Source: Actinobacteria bacterium ATB1 (GTDB lineage Bacteria > Actinomycetota > Acidimicrobiia > UBA2766). From it: a DNA stretch of 7,338 nucleotides. Shown here in pieces: positions 1 to 6,447 of the stretch. The notes under the pieces are model-generated. The model was not told the origin of the DNA and searched no databases. It saw only the letters and a list, made by a program, of their open reading frames with translations. Position numbers and translations under genes: made by a program. Each line of letters begins with the position of its first letter. Positions within the stretch are counted from its first letter, which is position 1. Location: the NCBI GenBank assembly GCA_021404985.1, contig QWHP01000141.1:1-7338 (forward strand), written 5' to 3'.

Positions 1-1
1 G

Positions 2-154
2 ATCCCGCAGTTCCCCGGTGTGTCATCGACATACGACGTCCCCGGCAACGCTGACGTCGTCTGCGACACCTCAGAGGTATCGATCGAGGAGTGCGTCGAG
101 CAGATCCTTGCGGTTCTCGACGAGCGGGGGTTCCTGGGCGGAGAGCCGCAGTGA
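2..154 (+). CDS. C-terminal end of an APS-kinase-like protein (partial, 5' end outside window)
   Basis: An open frame enters from the left edge and gives 50 residues before TGA at 152-154. The fragment begins IPQFPGVSSTYDVP, has an acidic-DTSE stretch, and ends with a helix containing LDERGFLG. It aligns without gaps to the end of the neighbouring complete APS kinase (IPDFSGISAPYEPP ... IDTS ... LEERGI), with 18 identities in 46 positions by hand count. This is the last part of the adenylylsulfate kinase fold, after the nucleotide-binding core. The missing N-terminal part could be only an APS kinase, or an ATP sulfurylase fused to an APS kinase; both arrangements are known, and the window cannot decide. 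The stop overlaps the GTG start of the next gene in a GTGA arrangement, so the two are probably co-transcribed and translationally coupled. Whether this copy is catalytically competent cannot be seen. Confidence 0.8.
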   Translation: MPQFPGVSSTYDVPGNADVVCDTSEVSIEECVEQILAVLDERGFLGGEPQ

Positions 155-759
155 CGCAGCCCAGGAGCGGCAACATCACCTGGAGCGAAGGGCACGTGAC
201 GCGTCAGCAGCGCGAGGCTGCCCTCGGACACCGGGCTGCGACGGTCTGGTTCACAGGCCTGTCGGGTTCGGGGAAGTCGACCCTGGCGATCACCGTCGAG
301 CGCGCCCTGGTCGAGCGCGGCATCCACGCCTATGTCCTCGACGGAGACAACGTGCGTCACGGCCTCAACGCCGACCTCGGTTTCTCACCGGAGGACCGGA
401 CGGAGAACATCAGGCGGATCGGCGAGGTGTGCGCCCTATTCAACGACGCAGGCCTGATCGTCCTCACCGCGTTCATCTCGCCGTACCGATCGGACCGTGA
501 CGCAGTTCGGGGGAGGCATCCCGAGGGCGGGTTCCTGGAGGTATTCGTCGACACGCCGATCGATGTGTGCGAGGCAAGGGACGTCAAAGGCCTGTACGCG
601 AAAGCGCGCGCAGGGGAGATCCCGGATTTCTCAGGGATCTCGGCCCCGTACGAGCCTCCCGAGCGGGCTGAGCTCCGGATAGACACGTCCGGCGAGGCTC
701 TCGAGGAGAGCGCATCGTCCGTGCTCTCCCTACTCGAGGAACGGGGAATCATCAGGTGA
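151..759 (+). CDS. cysC: Adenylyl-sulfate (APS) kinase, complete
   Basis: The protein (202 aa, a usual length for CysC) phosphorylates APS with ATP to give PAPS, the activated sulfate used in cytosolic sulfate assimilation or by sulfotransferases. The N-terminus has the family hallmark NITW...VTR (8-18). It is followed by the Walker A loop GLSGSGKS (36-43), DGDNVRHGLN (64-73), ENIRRIGEV (85-93), and ISPYRSDRD (109-117), whose Ser110 matches the phosphoserine position of the family. FVDTP (132-136), the KGLYAKARAGEI lid region (146-157) and GISAPYEPP (162-170) complete the domain. No key residue is missing. GTG 151 is chosen because it gives the expected N-terminal length and overlaps the preceding stop (GTGA). 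An in-frame GTG at 91 would add 20 residues that read as out-of-frame upstream coding sequence. The neighbouring upstream gene ends in a second APS-kinase domain. Confidence 0.95.
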   Translation: MTQPRSGNITWSEGHVTRQQREAALGHRAATVWFTGLSGSGKSTLAITVERALVERGIHAYVLDGDNVRHGLNADLGFSPEDRTENIRRIGEVCALFNDAGLIVLTAFISPYRSDRDAVRGRHPEGGFLEVFVDTPIDVCEARDVKGLYAKARAGEIPDFSGISAPYEPPERAELRIDTSGEALEESASSVLSLLEERGIIR

Positions 760-793
760 GGCAGGTCCCACCGGAGATAACCTGGGCACCCAC

Positions 794-3700
794 ATGACAG
801 AGACCGCCCCCGCCAGCCGCTATCCCGATGTGTCACCGCGAGCTGATTTCCCTGCGCTGGAACGGCGCATCCTCGCTCGCTGGCATGAGGAGGGCACGTT
901 CCTGCGCAGCGTCGACCGGCGGGAGCCGGGGGCGGAGGGCGCCAACGAATACGTGTTCTACGACGGGCCTCCGTTCGCGAACGGCCTACCTCACTACGGC
1001 CACATCCTCACCGGGTATGTGAAGGACGTCGTTCCCCGCTACATGACGATGCGGGGCAGGAGGGTGGAGCGCAGGTTCGGTTGGGACTGTCACGGGCTCC
1101 CTGCCGAGATGGAGGCCGAGAAGGAGCTCGAGGTCACAGGTCGGAGGTCGATCATCGACTTCGGCATCGAGCGCTTCAACGACCACTGCCGGACCTCGGT
1201 CCTGCGATACACGGGCGAGTGGGAACGTTACGTCACCCGCCAGGCGCGCTGGGTCGACTTCGAGCACGACTACAAGACGATGGACCTTTCCTACATGGAG
1301 TCTGTCATCTGGGCGTTCAAACGCCTGTATGACATGGGTCTCGTCTACGAGGCGAACCGGGTCATGCCCTATTCGTGGGGCGCGGAGACGCCTCTGTCGA
1401 ACTTCGAGATCCGGCTCGACGACGCCACGCGCCCTCGGCAGGACCCTGCGATCACCGTGAGCTTCCAACTCGATCGTGCTCCGGGGGATCCGGGCCGCAT
1501 GCACGTCCTCGCATGGACGACGACGCCTTGGACCCTTCCGTCGAACCTCGCTCTAGCCGTCGGACCGGAGATCGACTACGCGATCATGGAGGATGACGGC
1601 GAGTTCTACGTCCTCGCCGAGGCGGCGCGCGGCCGATACGACGCGCAACTCGAGGGAACCCGCCACACCGGTACGGTGCGGGGACGCGAACTGGCCGGCC
1701 GGACGTACGAGCCCCTTTTCCCGTACTTCGACTCCACACCGAACGCGTTCAGGGTCCTCGCCGCCGACTTCGTCGACACCGAGGAGGGAACCGGCATCGT
1801 CCATCTCGCGCCGGGCTTCGGCGAGGAGGACCAGAGGGTCAGCGAGGAGGCGGGCATACCGCTCGTGGTCCCAGTGGACGAGAGTGGACGCTTCACCGAG
1901 GACGTCCCGGAGTGGGCCGGGGAGAACGTCCTCGAGGCCAACACCTCGATCATCCGGTATCTGAAGGATCTGGGCCGCATCATCCGCCACGACAGCTACG
2001 TGCACAACTACCCGCATTGCTGGCGGACCGACACGCCGATCATCTACCGGGCGATACCGTCGTGGTACGTTGCCGTCACGAGTATCCGGGACCGTCTCGT
2101 CGAGCTCAACAAGGGGATCCAGTGGATCCCCGAGCACGTCAGGGAGGGGCAGTTCGGCCGCTGGCTCGAAGGCGCGCGCGACTGGTCGATCAGCAGGAAC
2201 CGCTTCTGGGGGGCGCCCATACCCGTCTGGCGAAGCGACGACCCCGAGCATCCGCGCATGGACGTCTACGGGAGTCTGGACGAGATCGAAGCTGACTTCG
2301 GCATCCGTCCGGACGACCTGCACCGTCCCCACATCGACGAGCTCACGAGACCGAACCCGGACGATCCGAGCGGCAGATCGGTCATGCGCCGCGTGCCGCA
2401 CGTGCTCGATTGCTGGTTCGAGTCTGGCTCGATGCCGTTCGCGCAGGTGCACTACCCCTTCGAGAACCGTGAGTGGTTCGAACATCACTTCCCGGGTGAC
2501 TTCATCGTCGAGTACATCGCCCAGACGCGCGGGTGGTTCTACACACTGCACGTGCTGGCGGGCGCCCTCTTCGACAAGCCCGCATTCCGAAACGTCATGT
2601 GCCACGGGGTCGTCCTCGACGAGGAGGGCCGCAAGCTCTCGAAGAGGTTGCGCAACTACCCCGATCCCGACGAGGTATTCGAAACCTACGGTGCGGATGC
2701 CCTCCGCTGGTACCTGATCGCGTCGCCGATCCTGCGCGGCCTCGATCTCAGGATCGACCGCGAAGGGGCAGGCATCGCCGAGGTCGTCAGGTCGGTCCTG
2801 AATCCGATCTGGAACGCTTACCACTTCTTCACGCTGTACGCGAACGTGGACGGCATGCGTGCGGAGATGCGAACCGACAGCGAAGAGCTCCTGGACAAGT
2901 ACGTGCTCGCCAAGACCCACGAACTGATCGAGAGAGTGACCGCGCGAATGGATGCCTACGACATCGCCGGCGCCTGTGCCGAGGTGACGGCGTTCGTAGA
3001 CGCTCTGAACAACTGGTACATCCGCCGGAGTCGCGATCGTTTCTGGGCGCCTGTCGAGGGCGAGGCCGCCGATCCTCGATCGAAGAAGGACGCGTACGAC
3101 ACGCTCTACACAGTCCTCGTGACGTTCACCCGGGTCGTCGCGCCGCTCCTGCCTCTCCTCGCCGAAGAGATCCACACGGGATTGACCGGCGGGGGATCGG
3201 TACATCTCGAGGACTGGCCCGATCCCGACGTCCTCCCAGAGGACAAAGGGCTCGTTGCTGCGATGGACAGGATCAGGTCCGTGGCCTCGACCGCCCTGTC
3301 ACTCCGGTCGGACCGAGGCCTGAGAGTGCGTCTCCCTCTCGCGCGCCTCACGGTGGCGGGGACCTCCACCGACGACCTCGCGCCGTTCCTCGAACTCCTC
3401 AGGGACGAGGTCAACGTGAAAGAGGTCGAACTGACGGGTGACGTCGAGCAGTTCGGTACGTTCATCCTCAGACCCGACGGTCGCATGATCGGCCCGAAGC
3501 TCGGCGGTGACACGCAGGCCGTGATGAAGGCTGCGCGGGCAGGGGACTGGCGGCTCAACGACGACGGCACCGTGGAAGTGGCGGGTCACACACTCGACGC
3601 GGGCGAGTTCGACCTCGCCCTGGATGCGATGGAGGGGTCGGCAGCCGCGCCCCTGCCGGACAACTCGGCAGTCTGCGTCCTCGACACCGAGGTCACGGCC

Positions 3701-3961
3701 GAGCTGCGCGCCGAGGGGCTCGCACGCGACCTCGTTCGAATCGTCCAGCAGGCCCGAAAAGACGAGGACCTCGAGGTCTCGGACCGCATCGAGTTGCGCC
3801 TGAGCCTCCCCGACGGCGTGGCAGAAGCGATCCGCCGCCACGAGACCTACATCGCGGATCAGGTCCTCGCAGCATCGGTCACCTACGCCCAGGGTGACCT
3901 CGGCCGCGAAGTGGAGCTGGACGGCCGAACCGTCTCCTTCGACTTCAGCGTCGCCCGCTGA
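794..3961 (+). CDS. ileS: Isoleucyl-tRNA synthetase, type 2 (eukaryotic-like)
   Basis: This cytosolic class I synthetase (1055 aa, full length for the family) charges tRNA-Ile with isoleucine. The HIGH motif is HYGH (67-70) in GLPHYGHILTG, followed by GWDCHGLPAE (96-104). The CP1 editing domain has WTTTPWTLPSN (241-251) and GTGIVHLAPGFGEED (332-346), where Asp346 is the expected editing aspartate. WSISRNRFWG (464-473), VLDCWFESGS (537-546), QTRGWFYTL (577-585) and the KMSKS equivalent KLSKR (614-618) follow. The anticodon-binding region includes NNWYIRRSRDRFW (739-751). HYGH, WDCHGLP and KLSKR together mark the type 2 branch, known for low mupirocin sensitivity. The C-terminal region (about 860-1055) resembles the extension of type 2 enzymes (called DUF5915, from memory). 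No zinc-finger cysteine cluster is seen at the C-terminus, and the PYSWGAETPLSN segment lacks a Cys pair. ATG 794 is the first usable start. The nearest SD-like GGAG (773-776) is 17 bases upstream, which is long, so initiation may be weak or SD-independent. It lies 34 bases after cysC. Confidence 0.97.
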   Translation: MTETAPASRYPDVSPRADFPALERRILARWHEEGTFLRSVDRREPGAEGANEYVFYDGPPFANGLPHYGHILTGYVKDVVPRYMTMRGRRVERRFGWDCHGLPAEMEAEKELEVTGRRSIIDFGIERFNDHCRTSVLRYTGEWERYVTRQARWVDFEHDYKTMDLSYMESVIWAFKRLYDMGLVYEANRVMPYSWGAETPLSNFEIRLDDATRPRQDPAITVSFQLDRAPGDPGRMHVLAWTTTPWTLPSNLALAVGPEIDYAIMEDDGEFYVLAEAARGRYDAQLEGTRHTGTVRGRELAGRTYEPLFPYFDSTPNAFRVLAADFVDTEEGTGIVHLAPGFGEEDQRVSEEAGIPLVVPVDESGRFTEDVPEWAGENVLEANTSIIRYLKDLGRIIRHDSYVHNYPHCWRTDTPIIYRAIPSWYVAVTSIRDRLVELNKGIQWIPEHVREGQFGRWLEGARDWSISRNRFWGAPIPVWRSDDPEHPRMDVYGSLDEIEADFGIRPDDLHRPHIDELTRPNPDDPSGRSVMRRVPHVLDCWFESGSMPFAQVHYPFENREWFEHHFPGDFIVEYIAQTRGWFYTLHVLAGALFDKPAFRNVMCHGVVLDEEGRKLSKRLRNYPDPDEVFETYGADALRWYLIASPILRGLDLRIDREGAGIAEVVRSVLNPIWNAYHFFTLYANVDGMRAEMRTDSEELLDKYVLAKTHELIERVTARMDAYDIAGACAEVTAFVDALNNWYIRRSRDRFWAPVEGEAADPRSKKDAYDTLYTVLVTFTRVVAPLLPLLAEEIHTGLTGGGSVHLEDWPDPDVLPEDKGLVAAMDRIRSVASTALSLRSDRGLRVRLPLARLTVAGTSTDDLAPFLELLRDEVNVKEVELTGDVEQFGTFILRPDGRMIGPKLGGDTQAVMKAARAGDWRLNDDGTVEVAGHTLDAGEFDLALDAMEGSAAAPLPDNSAVCVLDTEVTAELRAEGLARDLVRIVQQARKDEDLEVSDRIELRLSLPDGVAEAIRRHETYIADQVLAASVTYAQGDLGREVELDGRTVSFDFSVAR

Positions 3962-3974
3962 TCGCGAGCTATCG

Positions 3975-3991
3975 TCTGACGGATTGTCAGA
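3975..3991. promoter_or_regulatory. Inverted repeat TCTGACggattGTCAGA, candidate operator
   Basis: In the 56-base gap between ileS and the acyl-CoA ligase there is a perfect 6-bp inverted repeat with a 5-base spacer. Its size and symmetry suit the binding site of a dimeric TetR-type repressor, a regulator class that often controls acyl-CoA metabolism genes in actinobacteria. A weak -10-like TATCGT (3970-3975) lies directly upstream, which would put a start of transcription inside the repeat, but no convincing -35 is visible. It could also form a short RNA hairpin after the ileS stop. There is no T-tract and the stem is short, so it would be a poor intrinsic terminator. The regulatory role is inference. 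Confidence 0.4.
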
Positions 3992-4017
3992 TTCGAGTCG
4001 GGACAAGGGGATCAGGG

Positions 4018-5634
4018 ATGCCGCACGAGGCCCGGACCATCCCGGAGATGGTCGAGCGTGCCGGGCTCGCCTATGCGGGGCGCGTCGCCATCGAGGACGG
4101 CGACCGCGAGATCGGTTTTCTCGAACTGCACACTGCGGCCCGGGATTCAGCGCGGGCCTTCCTCGCTGCCGGACTCGAGAAGGGTGACCGTTTCGCGATC
4201 TGGGCCCCCAACGTCTGGGAATGGATCGTCGCGGCCCTGGGCGGCCAGTTGGCCGGAGGGGTCCTCGTTCCGGTGAATACACGTTTCAAGGCGGCCGAGG
4301 CGCGGTATGTCCTCGAGAGGAGCCGGGCCCGGCTGCTCTTCACGGTGGAGGGTTTTCTCGACACGGACTACGTGACCATGCTGAGTGCGTCGGGTCCGGT
4401 GGCGGGTGTGGGCAACGGCAGGGGACCCGTGCCCGGACTCGAAGACCTCCGGCGTGTCGTGATCCTGCGGGGTGACGAGCCGGATGGCACAGAGCCATGG
4501 GCGGATTTTGTCGCTCGCGGGGCTCCGATCGAGTCGGGCGAAGTGGACGCGCGGTCAAACTCGGTCCGGCCGGACGACGTGAGCGACATACTCTTCACGT
4601 CTGGGACGACCGGGAACCCGAAGGGCGTCATGACCTGCCACGGGCAGAACCTTCGCGCCTACGGCGCTTGGAGCGAGGTGGTCGGTCTGCGAGAGGGCGA
4701 CCGCTACCTGATCGTGAACCCCTTTTTCCACGCCTTCGGCTACAAGGCCGGATGGCTCTCCTCGATCATGCGGGGGGCGACCGTCCTCCCGCATCAGGTC
4801 TTCGACGTCGCGCAAGTGCTCGCACGGATCCCCAAGGACAGGGTAAGCGTCCTGCCCGGCCCGCCCGCTCTCTACCAGACGATCCTCGCCCATCCCGATC
4901 TCGACGCCTCCGATCTCTCGAGCCTTCGACTGGCCGTGACCGGCGCCGCAGCCATTCCGGTGGAGCTCGTCGAGCGGATGCGGGACCGCCTCGGATTCGA
5001 GACCGTCATCACCGGGTACGGCCTGACGGAGACGTGCGGGATCGCGACGATGTGCAGGTACGACGACGATCCAGAGACGATCGCACGCACGAGTGGGCGT
5101 GCGATCCCGGACGTGTCCGTTCGCGTCATCGACGACGCTGGGACGGAGGTGCCCCGGGGTAGACCTGGCGAGATTGTCGTCCGGGGATACAACGTTATGG
5201 CCGGCTACTTCGAGGATCCAGAGGAGACCGCGGCGACGATCGACGGCGATGGGTGGCTCCACACGGGCGACATCGGTGTGATGGACGAGCGTGGCTACAT
5301 CCGAATCACCGACCGCAAGAAGGACATGTTCATCATGGGCGGCTTCAACTGCTACCCGGCAGAGATCGAGAACCTGATGCTGGCGAACGAGTCGCTCGTA
5401 CAGGTAGCGGTGATCGGCGTCCCGGACGAACGGATGGGCGAGGTCGGACATGCCTTCGTCGTGCTTCGACCGGGAACGGAGATGGATCCCGGCGAGCTCG
5501 TCGCGTGGTGTCGCGAGAACATGGCCAACTACAAGGTCCCGAGGTACGTCACGTTCGTGGACGCGCTCCCCACGAACGCGACCGGCAAGGTGCAGAAGTT
5601 CGTGCTGCGCGAGCGAGTCGGGGGCGACGGGTGA
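4018..5634 (+). CDS. Acyl-CoA ligase (ANL superfamily, FadD3-like)
   Basis: This 538-aa protein should activate a carboxylic acid with ATP to an acyl-adenylate and then to an acyl-CoA in the cytosol. All core ANL motifs are present in order: the phosphate-binding loop LFTSGTTGNPKG (192-203), NPFFHAFGYKAG (234-245), the adenine-binding GYGLTETC (333-340), the ribose-binding Asp in GWLHTGDIG (412-420), the hinge DRKKDMFIMGGFNCYPAEIE (432-451), and the C-terminal NATGKVQK with catalytic Lys524 (520-527). The segments NPFFHAFGYKAG, SVLPGPPALYQ and GGFN-YPAEIE recall actinobacterial FadD3, which acts on a steroid-ring degradation acid. That is recognition from memory, so the substrate stays open (medium-chain, aromatic or steroid-derived acid). 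ATG 4018 has a good Shine-Dalgarno AAGGGG (4005-4010) seven bases upstream. An inverted repeat in the upstream gap may regulate it. The next gene follows after 22 bases and is likely co-transcribed. Confidence 0.92.
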   Translation: MPHEARTIPEMVERAGLAYAGRVAIEDGDREIGFLELHTAARDSARAFLAAGLEKGDRFAIWAPNVWEWIVAALGGQLAGGVLVPVNTRFKAAEARYVLERSRARLLFTVEGFLDTDYVTMLSASGPVAGVGNGRGPVPGLEDLRRVVILRGDEPDGTEPWADFVARGAPIESGEVDARSNSVRPDDVSDILFTSGTTGNPKGVMTCHGQNLRAYGAWSEVVGLREGDRYLIVNPFFHAFGYKAGWLSSIMRGATVLPHQVFDVAQVLARIPKDRVSVLPGPPALYQTILAHPDLDASDLSSLRLAVTGAAAIPVELVERMRDRLGFETVITGYGLTETCGIATMCRYDDDPETIARTSGRAIPDVSVRVIDDAGTEVPRGRPGEIVVRGYNVMAGYFEDPEETAATIDGDGWLHTGDIGVMDERGYIRITDRKKDMFIMGGFNCYPAEIENLMLANESLVQVAVIGVPDERMGEVGHAFVVLRPGTEMDPGELVAWCRENMANYKVPRYVTFVDALPTNATGKVQKFVLRERVGGDG

Positions 5635-5656
5635 GAGGATCGGGTGGTGCAGAGAG

Positions 5657-6277
5657 ATGGCACGGGATCTGAGCTCGCTCGTGGTGCCTGCCCGGACGGC
5701 GATCGTCACGTCCGAGTTGCAGAGGGGGGTCGTGGGCGACCTCTCGAGGCTGCCCGATCTGGCCGAGGCAGCGCGCCGGGGCCCGATCGAGGCCACGGCC
5801 ACCCTGTGTCGGGGCGCTCGTGCCGCCGGGGCACACGTCGTCCACTGCACGGCGTTCCGGAGGGCCGACGGCTTGGGCGCCAACGGCAACGCGCGGCTCT
5901 TCGCAGCCATGGCGAAGCTTCCGCCCATGCTGGCAGGCTCGCCGGACGTCGAAGTGCTCCCCGAACTGGCGCAGGCCGACACGGATGTCGTCCTGTCGCG
6001 GATGCACGGACTCTCCCCGATGGCAGGGACCGATCTGGACGCTGTGCTGCGCAACCTGGGGGCGACGACGGTGATCGCCACGGGTGTCAGCGTGAACGTC
6101 GCCGTGACGAACCTGACCTTCGACGCCGTGAACGCGGGCTACGACGTGGTGATTCCGCGTGACGCCGTCGCTGGGGTTCCCTCCGCCCACGTCGACTCCA
6201 TGTTCGAGCACACGCTTGCCCTGCTCGCCACGATCACGACGACGCGTGAGATCCTGGGCGCATGGGAGACGGACTGA
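5657..6277 (+). CDS. Isochorismatase-fold (cysteine hydrolase-like) protein with substituted catalytic triad
   Basis: The 206-aa protein has the layout of the isochorismatase/nicotinamidase-like alpha/beta hydrolases. A first strand PARTAIVTSELQRGVVG (11-27) is followed by AGAHVVHCTAF (58-67), a central DVVLSRMHGLSPMAGTDLDAVLRNLG (110-135), then TVIATGVSVNVAV (138-150) and DAVNAGYDVVIPRDAVAG (156-173). Family members normally use Asp, Lys and, in the cysteine hydrolases, Cys. Here the corresponding positions read Glu20 (ELQ for DMQ), Arg115 (SRMHG for the K-containing strand) and Ala149 (NVAV for NVCV). True isochorismatases also lack the Cys, but keep Asp and Lys. The fold is clear but the activity is not: it may be a divergent hydrolase or a non-catalytic relative. 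ATG 5657 is chosen because the conserved fold starts ten residues later. Upstream purine runs (GAGAGG at 5633-5638, AGAGAG at 5651-5656) are badly spaced for a Shine-Dalgarno. It probably forms an operon with the ligase upstream. Confidence 0.85.
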   Translation: MARDLSSLVVPARTAIVTSELQRGVVGDLSRLPDLAEAARRGPIEATATLCRGARAAGAHVVHCTAFRRADGLGANGNARLFAAMAKLPPMLAGSPDVEVLPELAQADTDVVLSRMHGLSPMAGTDLDAVLRNLGATTVIATGVSVNVAVTNLTFDAVNAGYDVVIPRDAVAGVPSAHVDSMFEHTLALLATITTTREILGAWETD

Positions 6278-6309
6278 GCTTCAGAGCGGGGCCGGATTCG
6301 CCGAAAGCG

Positions 6310-6315
6310 GGAGGA
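6310..6315 (+). promoter_or_regulatory. Shine-Dalgarno GGAGGA that favours GTG 6319 as start
   Basis: GGAGGA lies three bases before the in-frame GTG at 6319 and directly against the GTG at 6316. The spacing is short but the match to anti-SD is strong. The alternative ATG at 6262 has only a weak GTGAG (6246-6250) upstream and would give an unusually long, 39-residue region before the hydrophobic core of the signal peptide. Confidence 0.45.
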
Positions 6316-6318
6316 GTG

Positions 6319-6447
6319 GTGCACCCGAGAGCCCATGCAAGAGGAGTCCCTGCCCGCACGGCACTGCCTGTGCTCCGTGGCGCGCTGCTGGTGATCGTCG
6401 TCTTGTCGACCTGGCTGGGCGTGCCGGTTCAAGGTCCCGTGGACGCG
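6319..6447 (+). other. Signal peptide region of the GH114-like protein
   Basis: An Arg-rich n-region (HPRAHARGVPARTALPVLR) precedes a hydrophobic core, ALLVIVVLSTWLGVPV (residues 22-37). A short polar stretch then leads to VDA-AE, a plausible signal peptidase I site after Ala43 or Ala44. No lipobox cysteine and no twin-Arg motif are present, so export by Sec and release or loose retention is inferred. An uncleaved membrane anchor is the alternative. Confidence 0.65.

Noticed and set aside
1..4. GATC at the first bases as a cloning-site junction
   Set aside because: GATC is common in this sequence and the reading frame is continuous from the edge; nothing supports a junction.
616..641. 8-bp inverted repeat GAGATCCC ... 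GGGATCTC with 10-base spacer inside cysC
   Set aside because: It lies inside the conserved IPDFSGIS coding segment, with no T-tract or nearby gene boundary; probably chance.
760..793. Possible T-box riboswitch before ileS
   Set aside because: The gap is 34 bases and lacks the T-box consensus around GGNACC-GCG; there is no room for the leader.
2113..2131. Perfect 8-bp inverted repeat GGGGATCC-AGT-GGATCCCC inside ileS
   Set aside because: It encodes the conserved-looking peptide GIQWIP within the synthetase; a symmetrical codon coincidence is the simplest reading, and no regulatory context is present.
1553..3205. 550-codon open frame on the minus strand opposite ileS
   Set aside because: It lies entirely antisense to a gene with all IleRS motifs. 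Its sequence is Arg/Val/Asp-rich with no recognisable domain, as expected for the antisense frame of high-GC coding DNA.
4555..6081. 508-codon open frame on the minus strand across the ligase and isochorismatase-like genes
   Set aside because: It spans two real plus-strand genes and the gap between them, has no recognisable motif, and is low-complexity in Arg, Pro and Ser; it is a high-GC shadow.
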